Assembly: GCF_903944925.1 (NCBI RefSeq)
Contig: NZ_CAJATU010000183.1
Coordinates: forward strand, 28,573 to 92,572
Reading direction: 5' to 3'
From: an uncultured Rhodopila sp.
Lineage (GTDB): Bacteria > Pseudomonadota > Alphaproteobacteria > Acetobacterales > Acetobacteraceae
Length of the DNA: 64,000 nucleotides
This document shows, piece by piece, positions 41,932-49,520 of the stretch. Below the pieces are notes generated by a model. That model did no database searches and was not told where the DNA came from. It saw nothing but the letters and a program-made list of their open reading frames with translations. How positions within the stretch are numbered: position 1 is the first letter of the stretch; each line of letters starts with the position of its first letter. Made by a program: the position numbers and the translations under genes.

Positions 41932-42342
41932 ATGGACCGGGAAACCCTGATCGGGATCGTCGAAAAGAAGCATCATTTTCGGGTGGACCCGAACGACCCG
42001 GTTTTCGTCCTGGCGACGATTTCGGAGGCCATGCTGGAGGAGGCGAAGGGAGAACTGCGGCAGGTCGTCGCAGACGCCATCGGCCGGGCCGCGGCGACGG
42101 AAGCCGAGGCGCGGGTGAAAGCCGAAGCGATCGTCACCAAGGCTGGCGAATGGGCGGCCGAACGCATCAGGGAGGCCGGAGAAGCCGCCGCCACCCGCAT
42201 CCTGACCGATGCGCAGGCAGTTCAAGTCCAGTCGGCCATCGCGGCGAAACGGATGCGGCGCGCGACGATCGTCGCGGTCGTCTGCTCGCTGGCGGCCCTG
42301 GCCGCCGCGGTCAGCGCAATCGCCCGGCTGCTGGCCGGATAG
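41932..42342 (+). CDS. traM: TraM-like membrane-anchored coiled-coil protein
   Basis: 136 residues. The N-terminus (IVEKKHHFRVDPNDPVFVLA) matches the HxxxxxxxDPxxxL start of RP4 TraM. An Ala/Glu-rich coiled coil (about 40-105) and one C-terminal membrane helix (ATIVAVVCSLAALAAAVSAI) complete the known TraM layout. It lies directly after the TraL-like gene. Function in conjugation is not defined even in RP4. Confidence 0.76.
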   Translation: MDRETLIGIVEKKHHFRVDPNDPVFVLATISEAMLEEAKGELRQVVADAIGRAAATEAEARVKAEAIVTKAGEWAAERIREAGEAAATRILTDAQAVQVQSAIAAKRMRRATIVAVVCSLAALAAAVSAIARLLAG

Positions 42343-42350
42343 GCGCGGGG

Positions 42351-42614
42351 CTACGCCCCCGGCACGCCGCTGCGGCCGCTGCTACGCATCATCCGGTCCA
42401 CCTGCCGCAGAAAACCGCGACAGGCGCTGTCCTCATCCGGATAGGTCTCGAGCGGAGACTTGCGTCCCCGCTCACTGTAATAGATCGACCAGCCGCCACC
42501 GGGGACGGGCTCGATTCCGACGCACTCGCCGGTCCCCAGTCCGCCATCGGTCACGTAGAAATATTCAGGGACGCCCGCACTGCTCAAACGGGCCACTGCT
42601 TCCGCCAACAACAT
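42351..42614 (-). CDS. Putative immunity protein of the TNT-type toxin
   Basis: 87 residues. The motif WSIYYSERGRKSPLETYPDE followed by DSACRGFLRQV is seen in small proteins encoded next to TNT-domain toxins in many bacteria. It begins inside the 3' end of the upstream toxin gene (50-base overlap), the usual tight coupling of a toxin-immunity pair. No signal peptide, so it should act in the cytoplasm, where NAD+ is. Function is inferred from motif and position. Confidence 0.6.
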   Translation of the reverse strand: MLLAEAVARLSSAGVPEYFYVTDGGLGTGECVGIEPVPGGGWSIYYSERGRKSPLETYPDEDSACRGFLRQVDRMMRSSGRSGVPGA

Positions 42615-43089
42615 AGGTCACCGCCACGATGCTGCCGCCCGCCACCAGCTTGTAAGCGGGATCGGCTGATTGCACCTGCTCCGCGCCGCCCGGCTCATTG
42701 AACCACGCCGCCGCCTTACAGGACTTTACCGGAATCGGTTTGAGCACTTTATACACGCGGTAGTCCATCGCCTTGCACACGTAAGGCACGGCGCGGGCCT
42801 TGAAGCTCTCACCCCTTGGGCTGAAGAACGTGCCGCCTTCGCTGCCGAACCGGTCGATCAACTGGCCCGGGGCGAGCACCTTTGCCACCGGCGCGGCGGC
42901 GCAGCCGTCATTCGGCGGCCATTTGATATCGGCTTTCTGGCTGGCCCATTGGATCCAGGTGGGCACCAGGTCCCAGCGCAGATTGGCGGGGAAATCCGAC
43001 GGGGGGCTGTTCTGCGCTTGGACCGGAGCGGCCACGGCCGCACCGGCCACGGCCAGGGCGAGCAAAACGGGACGAAGGAATCGGTTCAT
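42565..43089 (-). CDS. Secreted TNT-domain protein (NAD+ glycohydrolase-type toxin)
   Basis: 174 residues from the ATG at 43089; a longer frame to 43176 is rejected because MNRFLRPVLLALAVAGAAVA starts a good signal peptide. The C-terminal part contains LIDRFGSEGGTFFSPRGESF, then YRVYKVLKPIPV and AAWFNEPGGAEQVQ, the order and spacing of the TNT (tuberculosis necrotizing toxin) domain. TNT enzymes hydrolyse NAD+. There is no long delivery domain, so export is through Sec, possibly then by another secretion system. Eight or so extra residues and three cysteines differ from common TNT forms. Confidence 0.8.
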   Translation of the reverse strand: MNRFLRPVLLALAVAGAAVAAPVQAQNSPPSDFPANLRWDLVPTWIQWASQKADIKWPPNDGCAAAPVAKVLAPGQLIDRFGSEGGTFFSPRGESFKARAVPYVCKAMDYRVYKVLKPIPVKSCKAAAWFNEPGGAEQVQSADPAYKLVAGGSIVAVTYVVGGSSGPFEQCGRP

Positions 43090-43303
43090 TTTGGGACGGA
43101 CCTCGACGCAAGCTTGGGTTGCACGTGCCCGGCCCGCACGCGGACTCGGCCGCACCGGGACAACCAGGCGGCGCATGATAACAATATCAATATCGGAATG
43201 TAAATGCTTCGTAACGCGGGAATCAATCGGATCGCGCGGCCCTGCATGACGGGCCTGATGAGCCCATATACGGTCCCGTCACATTAGATGGAGCGAGCAG
43301 CGC

Positions 43304-43858
43304 ATGAGCGCGACACAGGAAACGGCCACCCTGGGCGGCGGATGCTTCTGGTGCCTGGAGGCGGTGTTCAAGGATCTCCGCGGCGTCACCTCCGTGATGT
43401 CGGGCTACGCCGGCGGCGAGGTCGCCAACCCGAGCTACAAGGCGGTCTGCACCGGCCGCACCGGCCATGCCGAGGTGGTGCAGGTGACGTTCGACCCGGC
43501 TCAGCTTGATTACGCCGATCTGTTGCGGGTGTTCTTCGCGATCCATGATCCGACGACGAAGGACAGGCAGGGCAATGATGTCGGGACGCAGTACCGCTCG
43601 ATCATCCTGACGCACTCCGATGCCCAGGCCGCGACCGCGCGGGCGGTGATGCAGGAGATCGCGGATGCGAAGATCTGGCCCGGCAAGCTGGTGACGCAGA
43701 TCGAGCCGCTGGCGGTGTTCTACGCCGCCGAGCCCGAGCACCACGACTACTTCGCACGCAACCCGTTCAGCGGCTACTGCCAGGCGGTGGTGGCGCCGAA
43801 GGTGGTGAAATTCCGCAAGCAGTTCGCCGACAAATTGCGGCGCGACGCGGCGGAGTGA
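43304..43858 (+). CDS. msrA: Peptide methionine sulfoxide reductase MsrA
   Basis: 184 residues. The catalytic loop GGGCFWCLEAVF (near 12-22) has the nucleophilic Cys. VMSGYAGGEVANPSYKAVCTG and DPTTKDRQGNDVGTQYRS are diagnostic of MsrA, which reduces the S-epimer of methionine sulfoxide using thioredoxin. A recycling Cys lies in FSGYCQAV near 162. GGAG precedes the start. The last codons (GCGGAGTGA) are the first unit of a tandem repeat. Confidence 0.96.
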   Translation: MSATQETATLGGGCFWCLEAVFKDLRGVTSVMSGYAGGEVANPSYKAVCTGRTGHAEVVQVTFDPAQLDYADLLRVFFAIHDPTTKDRQGNDVGTQYRSIILTHSDAQAATARAVMQEIADAKIWPGKLVTQIEPLAVFYAAEPEHHDYFARNPFSGYCQAVVAPKVVKFRKQFADKLRRDAAE

Positions 43859-43921
43859 TCGCGAACGGGGCGGAGTAATCGCGACGAGGCGGAGTGATCG
43901 GGACGAGGTGGAGTGATCGTG
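43850..43921. repeat. Tandem repeat of msrA 3' end, about 19 bp x 4
   Basis: Units start at 43850, 43870, 43889 and 43908. The shared core is GCGGAGTGATCG, with GAACGGG or GACGAG as spacer; the first unit contains the msrA stop codon. Copies have diverged slightly (GTGATC, GTAATC). Confidence 0.8.
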
Positions 43922-43995
43922 TCATGGCCGGACTTGGTCCATCCACGACTTGCTGCGCTTGTAGAGGCCAAATCGCGGATGGCCCGCGCCACGTT
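43918..43995. repeat. Intergenic palindromic repeat, copy 7
   Basis: GTGTCATGGCCGGACTTGGT, CCATCCACGACTTGCTGCGC and CGCGGATGGCC match the order of copy 2 inverted. It lies directly after the tandem repeat, upstream of the NHL protein. Confidence 0.6.
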
Positions 43996-44081
43996 CGCCA
44001 GGTCGCTACGCCCACCGTCCCTCTGGCCCAACCCCGGCCCCCGTGGCAGCCTTCCCGGACAAGACAAACGGGAGGGAGGCC

Positions 44082-45038
44082 ATGGTAACCTTGGGCAGCG
44101 GCGAATACGCCTACGAACCCGCCGAGCACTGGGCGAAACTCCCGCCCGGCTGGTCATTCAAGGAAATCGGCGGCGTCGGCGTGGATGGCAGCGACAACGT
44201 CTACGTCTTCAACCGCGGCGAGCACCCGATGATCGTGTTCGACCGGGAGGGCAACTTCCTGCGCAGTTGGGGTGAGGGCGTGTTCCGCCGCGCCCACGGC
44301 GTGTCAGTCGCTCCGGACGGGACGCTGTGGCTGACCGACGACGGCGACCATACGGTGCGCCAATGCACGCCGCAGGGGAAAATACTGTTGACGCTCGGCG
44401 TGTCCGGCCAGTCCGCGCCGTACATGAGCGGCGAGCCGTTCCACCGCTGCACCCATACCGCGATTGCCCCGAACGGGGACATCTATGTCTCGGACGGCTA
44501 TGGCAACGCGCGGGTGCATAAATATGCACCGGACGGCCGGTTGCTGCTGTCCTGGGGCGGTCCGGGAACCGATCCCGGGGAGTTCAACATCCCGCACAAT
44601 ATCACCTGCGATGCCGATGGCTGGGTCTATGTCGCGGACCGGGAGAATCACCGGGTGCAGGTGTTCGACGGCAACGGCCGGTATGAGACCCAGTGGAACA
44701 ACCTGCACCGGCCGTGCGGGTTGTTCATGCCGGGCGGCAAGTGTCCTGTCTGTTATATCGGAGAACTCGGGCCGGTGCAGCCGGTGAACCGGGAAGTGCC
44801 GAATCTCGGGCCGCGGGTGACGATCGTCGATCACACCGGCAACCGGCTGTCGCGGTTGGGCGGCCTGTGCCCCGGGCTGGGCGCGGACCAGTTCCTGGCG
44901 CCGCACGGGCTGTGCGTGGACAGCCGCGGGGACCTGTATGTCGGCGAGGTGGCCTGGACGCAATGGCCGCAGGCGTTCCCGACGGAGCCGAGGCCGGATG
45001 ATCTGAGATCGCTGCGGAAGTTCCGCCGCCTGGAGTAA
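44082..45038 (+). CDS. NHL-repeat beta-propeller protein
   Basis: 318 residues from the ATG at 44082, preceded by GGGAGGGAGG; 13 extra upstream codons are in frame but improbable. The repeats VYVFNRGEHPMIVFDREGNF, LWLTDDGDHTVRQ, IYVSDGYGNARVHKYAPDG and VYVADRENHRVQVFDGNG are NHL blades similar to those in peptidylglycine alpha-amidating lyases. No signal peptide. Function unknown: such propellers bind ligands or catalyse lyase reactions. Confidence 0.85.
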   Translation: MVTLGSGEYAYEPAEHWAKLPPGWSFKEIGGVGVDGSDNVYVFNRGEHPMIVFDREGNFLRSWGEGVFRRAHGVSVAPDGTLWLTDDGDHTVRQCTPQGKILLTLGVSGQSAPYMSGEPFHRCTHTAIAPNGDIYVSDGYGNARVHKYAPDGRLLLSWGGPGTDPGEFNIPHNITCDADGWVYVADRENHRVQVFDGNGRYETQWNNLHRPCGLFMPGGKCPVCYIGELGPVQPVNREVPNLGPRVTIVDHTGNRLSRLGGLCPGLGADQFLAPHGLCVDSRGDLYVGEVAWTQWPQAFPTEPRPDDLRSLRKFRRLE

Positions 45039-45113
45039 GCGAGCCGTTACTGTGTCGGCCGGGCTTAGTAGGCACGACCCGGAGGCCAGCGACAACTGGG
45101 CCGTGGTCCTTGT

Positions 45114-45156
45114 CCGATTAGATGACGTACCATATATTGGCACGCCATCTAATCGG
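45114..45156. promoter_or_regulatory. Perfect palindromic operator upstream of marR-type gene
   Basis: CCGATTAGATG (45114-45124) and CATCTAATCGG (45146-45156) are exact 11-bp inverted arms around a 21-base centre that includes CATATATTGG, a possible -10 element. It ends 8 bases before the MarR start codon. Autorepression by the MarR protein is the simplest reading. Confidence 0.75.
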
Positions 45157-45164
45157 AACCGCCG

Positions 45165-45614
45165 ATGCCAACTGCCAACCAACAGCCCCGCGACGGCTTC
45201 GCCAGCCTGATCGCCCGGGCGGCAAGGCAATGGCGGCGCGCGGTGGACCGCCGCCTGCAACCCTTCGGTCTCACCGAGGCGACCTGGCTGCCGCTGATCC
45301 ATATCGCCCGCGCGCAAACACCCATGCGGCAGAAGGACCTCGCCGCGTCGTTAGCTCTGGATGGTTCCTCGGTCGTGCGTCTGCTCGACGCCCTCGCAAC
45401 CGCCGAACTGATCGAACGGCGCGAGGAAGACGGCGACCGCAGGGCCAGGTCGATCGCGCCGACAGCGCAAGGACTGGCGATCATCGACCAGGTCGAGGCG
45501 GCGTCCCGCGAGGTCCGCATCGCCGCCCTGGCCGGGCTATCCGACGAAGACATCGAAATCGCCAGCCGTGCGCTGGACCGGGTCTGCCTGAACCTCGCGA
45601 GAGCGCCGGGATGA
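45165..45614 (+). CDS. MarR-family transcriptional regulator
   Basis: 149 residues. The winged-helix core holds LPLIHIARAQTPMRQKDLAA, then LDGSSVVRLLDALATAELIE and REEDGDRRARSIAPTAQGLA, the classical MarR wing DxR. It binds DNA as a dimer and responds to small phenolic or lipophilic ligands. Its stop overlaps the start of a decayed efflux pump gene (ATGA), the pump it presumably controlled. The palindromic operator lies immediately upstream. Confidence 0.9.
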   Translation: MPTANQQPRDGFASLIARAARQWRRAVDRRLQPFGLTEATWLPLIHIARAQTPMRQKDLAASLALDGSSVVRLLDALATAELIERREEDGDRRARSIAPTAQGLAIIDQVEAASREVRIAALAGLSDEDIEIASRALDRVCLNLARAPG

Positions 45615-46626
45615 CGCCGGGTGGTGCCGATGCCCGCGACACGGCGCCGCTCGGCCCGGGCGGCTCGGCGAACCGGCTTATCGTAACGATCTGCACAATC
45701 GTTGCGACAGTGATGCAGTCGCTCGACAGCACCATCGCGAACGTTACGCTGCCGTATATGCAGGGCGCGATGTCGGCCAGCCAGGAGCAGATCAACTGGG
45801 TGCTGACCAGCTATATCGTTGCGGCGGCCATCATGACCGCGCCCACCGGTTTCCTCGCGGCGCGGTTCGGCCGCACCCGGCTGTTCGTGACGGCGATTAC
45901 CGGCTTCACCATCGCCTCGGTGCTGTGCGGCCTGGCGCAATCGTTGAACCAGATCGTCATTTTCCGCGTCCTGCAGGGCATGTTCGGTGCCGCCCTGGTA
46001 CCGCTCTCGCAGGCGGTGATGTACGATATCTATCCCGCGTCGCAACGGGCCCGCGCCATGTCCATCTGGACCATGGGCGTTATGATCGGTCCGATCCCGG
46101 GGCCGATCCTGGGCGGGTGGCTGACGGAAAATTATAGTTGGCGCTGGGTGTTTCAACGTTCCGCTCGGCGCGGTGACCGCCATCGGCCTGCTCATTCATC
46201 CAGGGCGTCAGCCTCGGGTTCATCACAATCCCCATCAACATCATCACCTTCGCGACCCTGCCGGCCTCGTTGCGCACGGAGGGCACCGGCATCTACAGCC
46301 TGGTGCGCAATCTCGGGAGCGCCATCGGCATCTCGGTGACCGGCGCGCTGTTGCAAATCAACACGCAGGTCAACCATGCGGTGCTGGCGGGCGAGGCGAC
46401 CCCGTTCAATCGCGCCCTGCACAGCGGCGCGGCAGCGCGGGTCTGGGATCTCGGGTCGGCTCAAGGCGCCGGGCTGCTGAACATGGAGATTACGCGGCAG
46501 GCCAGGATCATTGCCTATATCGACGATTTCAAGCTGATGCTGGTCCTGGTTGTTGCCGCGCTGCCGCTGCTGCTGCTGACCCGGCCGCCCGAGACCGGCC
46601 GGGCAGCGAAAAAGGTTGACGCTTAA
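45611..46626 (+). pseudogene. Decayed DHA2 (EmrB/QacA) MFS pump
   Basis: The N-terminal half (to about residue 180: QSLDSTIANVTLPYMQGAMS, TSYIVAAAIMTAPTGFLAAR, TMGVMIGPIPGPILGGWLTE) is intact up to SWRWVF. At about 46152 the frame shifts (a missing TT in a T run); FNVPLGAVTAIGLL continues in a second frame. At about 46192 there is an internal deletion of some 200 codons, after which IQGVSLGFITIPIN and the C-terminal helices (SVTGALLQINTQVNHAVLAG) resume in a third frame. Several central helices are lost, so no functional pump is made. The intact paralogue is at 49521. Confidence 0.88.
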
Positions 46627-47324
46627 GCCGCGACCTCGACCACCACCAGTTCGGTCGCCTTGGTGGCGGTCACCGTCACGCTGCGCTCGTCCGAGATTGC
46701 CACGCCGTCGCGCGGTTCGGCCGCCACGCCGTTCACCGTCACCGCGCCGTTCACCGGCACGAGGTAGGCGGCGCGGCCGGGGTCGAGGGTGAACTCGACG
46801 GTCTGGCCCTCGGCCAGGGTGCCGGCCAGGACGGCGGCATCGGCGTTCAACTTCAGCGCCTGGCTGGCCGCGTCGGCCGGGCGGCCGCTGGCGAGCACGG
46901 ACAGGCCGTGGTTGTCGCGCGGGAAGGCGCGCGTGCCCCAGCCGGGTTCGACGCCGCGGCGGTCCGGCAGGATCCAGATCTGGAACAGCCGGGTGGGGGT
47001 TTTCTCCAGGTTGTATTCGGCGTGGGTAATGCCGGTGCCGGCGTGCATCACCTGGACGTCGCCGGCCTCGGTGCGGCCTTCATTGCCGAGGTTGTCGCGG
47101 TGGGTGATGGCGCCTTCGCGGATATAGGTGACGATCTCCATGTCGCGGTGCGGGTGGGGGTCGAAGCCGGTGCCGGGGGCAACCTCGTCGTCGTTCCAGA
47201 CGCGCAGGCGGCCGAGGCCCATGCGGTCCGGGTCGTGGTAGCCGCCGAAGCTGAAATGGTGGTGGGCGTTCAGCCATTCATTGCGGAAGGCGCCGAGCGA
47301 GTCGAAGGGGCGGAGTTCGATCAT
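46623..47324 (-). CDS. Pirin family protein
   Basis: 233 residues. The N-terminal cupin has FDPHPHRDMEIVTYI, ITHRDNLGNEG and VMHAGTGITHAEYN, supplying the metal-binding His residues and Glu of pirins. The second cupin is less conserved. Bacterial pirins include quercetinases and redox-related regulators. It converges with the pump pseudogene, overlapping by 4 bases. Confidence 0.9.
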   Translation of the reverse strand: MIELRPFDSLGAFRNEWLNAHHHFSFGGYHDPDRMGLGRLRVWNDDEVAPGTGFDPHPHRDMEIVTYIREGAITHRDNLGNEGRTEAGDVQVMHAGTGITHAEYNLEKTPTRLFQIWILPDRRGVEPGWGTRAFPRDNHGLSVLASGRPADAASQALKLNADAAVLAGTLAEGQTVEFTLDPGRAAYLVPVNGAVTVNGVAAEPRDGVAISDERSVTVTATKATELVVVEVAA

Positions 47325-47459
47325 GACGGGAGTCCTGTGTGGTTAGCGCCGGACTTGGGATTTGGTTTGGCTTTTGGCAAGGTTCCCGGGGCTGGTTCCG
47401 CGGCAGTGACATGGCTGCGGTGCTCCGGCAGGCTTTGGCCGCGGTGAGGGAGAACGACA

Positions 47460-48278
47460 ATGCTCAGCATGGCGGGAAAAGTCGCAATTGTCGCCGGGGC
47501 CGGGTCGGTTGGCCCGCCCGGCAGCGCGATCTGGGGGAACGGCAAGGCGACGGCGGTTGTGCTGGCCCGGCAGGGCGCATCGGTCTTCCTGCTCGACGTC
47601 AATGAGGCGGCGATGGCCGAGACCCGGGCCATCATCGAGGCGGAAGGCGGCGTTTGCGCGACGCATCGCTGCGACATGACCATTTCGGCCGAAGTCGAGG
47701 AAATGGTTCATGCTTGTACCGGTCGGCTCGGGCGGATCGATATCCTGGTCAACAACGTCGGCGGTTCAGCCCCCGGCGACCCCGTTACGATGACCGAAGA
47801 AACCTGGGATCGGCAGATCGACCTGAATCTGAAAACCGCTTTTCTGGGATGCAAATTTGTGCTGCCGGTGATGGTTGGGCAAAACCGCGGTGCGATCGTC
47901 AATATCGCTTCCGTTGCAGGCATGCGGAATGACTTTCTGAGCGGCAGATCGCATGTCGCGTATAGCGCGGCCAAGGCGGGAATAATACAGTTTTCGAGGT
48001 CTGTGGCCGGAACGTACGCGAAGCAGGGTATTCGGGTGAACACGGTGGTGCCGGGACTGATGCATACGCCGTTGGTGGAATATCGTCTCGCCCGAACCGT
48101 CGGCGGCAATGACCCTCAGAAACTGGTCGAGGCGCGCAATGCGGCGGTGCCGATGGGGCATATGGGCGACGCCATGGACGTGGCACATGCCGTATTGTTC
48201 CTGACATCCGACGAGGCGCGGTTCATCACGGCGACGGAGATCATTGTCGATGGCGGCAGCACTGCGGCGATGCCTTAA
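47460..48278 (+). CDS. Short-chain dehydrogenase/reductase
   Basis: 272 residues, with GGGAG upstream. The Rossmann start VAIVAGAGSVGPPGSAIWGN is a longer, unusual variant of the TGxxxGIG loop. LVNNVGGS, the catalytic Ser in IASVAG and YSAAKAG (Tyr-x3-Lys) are present, and the C-terminus FITATEIIVDGGST is typical of classical SDRs. The substrate is unknown. Confidence 0.9.
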   Translation: MLSMAGKVAIVAGAGSVGPPGSAIWGNGKATAVVLARQGASVFLLDVNEAAMAETRAIIEAEGGVCATHRCDMTISAEVEEMVHACTGRLGRIDILVNNVGGSAPGDPVTMTEETWDRQIDLNLKTAFLGCKFVLPVMVGQNRGAIVNIASVAGMRNDFLSGRSHVAYSAAKAGIIQFSRSVAGTYAKQGIRVNTVVPGLMHTPLVEYRLARTVGGNDPQKLVEARNAAVPMGHMGDAMDVAHAVLFLTSDEARFITATEIIVDGGSTAAMP

Positions 48279-48373
48279 GCCCTTGCCACCTCACCCCGGC
48301 GTGACCAACCCGCATGGCTCGCATCGGAGCCACTGGTTTTGCGCATAGATGTACGGGTTGTGCCATATCAATC

Positions 48374-48398
48374 AGAAGCTAGCTTACGATCAGCTTCT
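48374..48398. promoter_or_regulatory. Inverted repeat upstream of emrA
   Basis: AGAAGCT (48374-48380) and AGCTTCT (48392-48398) are inverted arms separated by 11 bases, ending 11 bases before the chosen emrA ATG. ACGATC is also repeated directly beside the right arm. A regulator operator is possible but unproven; it does not resemble the CCGATTAGATG operator. Confidence 0.4.
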
Positions 48399-48409
48399 TG
48401 TACGATCGG

Positions 48410-49510
48410 ATGCCACAGCCCATGTCCCAAGCCACCGCCTACCGTGGAGACGTCATCGAACGCCCCGTCAGCCGCAGGCGCTCCCGCAAGCAACTGCTCC
48501 GCTGGGGCCTGATGGCCGGCGGCGTGCTGGCCGTTATTGTCGGCGGCGGCACATATTGGCTGACCGGCGGGCGCTGGGTCGATACCGACGACGCCTATGT
48601 CCAGGCCGACAGCATGACGATGTCCACCGACGTTTCCGGCATCGTCGCCTCGATCCCGGTCCATGAAGGCGAGGCGGTCGGCAAGGGCCAGATCCTGTTC
48701 ACCCTCGATCCGCAGAAGTTCCAGATCGCGCTCGATACGGCGCGGGCGGACCTGGCGCAGGTCCGGTTGAACATCGAATCGATGAAGGCTGATTACCAGG
48801 CCGCTTTGCGCGACACCGCGGCGAAACAGCAGCAGGTAAACGCCGATCAGGCGACGTTTGACCGGTATTTGGCGCTGGTGAAGCAGCGGGCGGTGACGCA
48901 GCAGGAAACCGATGATGCAGGCTACAAATTGGCCGCGGACCAGCAGGCGGTGCGCGCTTCGGAAAGCCAGGCGCGGGCGCAACTGGCCAAGCTCAGCGGC
49001 AACCCGGACATCGCGGTCGAGGACACGCCGGCCTTCAAGCAGGCGCAGGCGCGGCTGGCGGAGGCCGACCGCGAGATGAACCATTCGGTGGTGCGCGCTC
49101 CGTATGACGGCATCGTTACTCAGGTGAACAAACTGCAGCCCGGCATGTATCTCGGCGCCAGCACGGCGGCGTTCGGACTGGTTTCAACCGACCATGTGTG
49201 GGTCGAGGCGGAGCCGAAGGAAACCCAACTGACCTACGCCAAGGCGGGCGACCGCGTGGATGTCAGCTTCGATCTTTATCCGGGGCGAACATGGAACGGC
49301 ACCGTACAAAGCGTCGCGCCGGCAACCGATCAGAATTTCTCGCTGTTGCCCGCCGAGAATTCGTCCGGCAACTGGGTCAAGGTGGTGCAGCGGATTCCGA
49401 TCCGGGTGCAGGTCGACCTCAAGCCCGGCGATCCGCCGCTGCGTGCGGGCATGAGTGCGGAGATCGACATCGATACCGGCCACGTCCGCACCCTGTCCGA
49501 TCTGTTCTAG
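48410..49510 (+). CDS. emrA: Membrane fusion protein, EmrA type
   Basis: 366 residues from the ATG at 48410 (an ATG at 48422 is equally possible). A cytoplasmic tail and one membrane helix (GLMAGGVLAVIVGGGTYWLT) precede the biotinyl-lipoyl unit (DDAYVQADSMTMSTDVSGIV), a coiled-coil hairpin and the second lipoyl half (VVRAPYDGIVTQVNKLQPG). EmrA links the MFS pump EmrB to an outer-membrane channel. EmrB follows in 10 bases. Confidence 0.92.
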   Translation: MPQPMSQATAYRGDVIERPVSRRRSRKQLLRWGLMAGGVLAVIVGGGTYWLTGGRWVDTDDAYVQADSMTMSTDVSGIVASIPVHEGEAVGKGQILFTLDPQKFQIALDTARADLAQVRLNIESMKADYQAALRDTAAKQQQVNADQATFDRYLALVKQRAVTQQETDDAGYKLAADQQAVRASESQARAQLAKLSGNPDIAVEDTPAFKQAQARLAEADREMNHSVVRAPYDGIVTQVNKLQPGMYLGASTAAFGLVSTDHVWVEAEPKETQLTYAKAGDRVDVSFDLYPGRTWNGTVQSVAPATDQNFSLLPAENSSGNWVKVVQRIPIRVQVDLKPGDPPLRAGMSAEIDIDTGHVRTLSDLF

Positions 49511-49520
49511 GAATTTCGTT

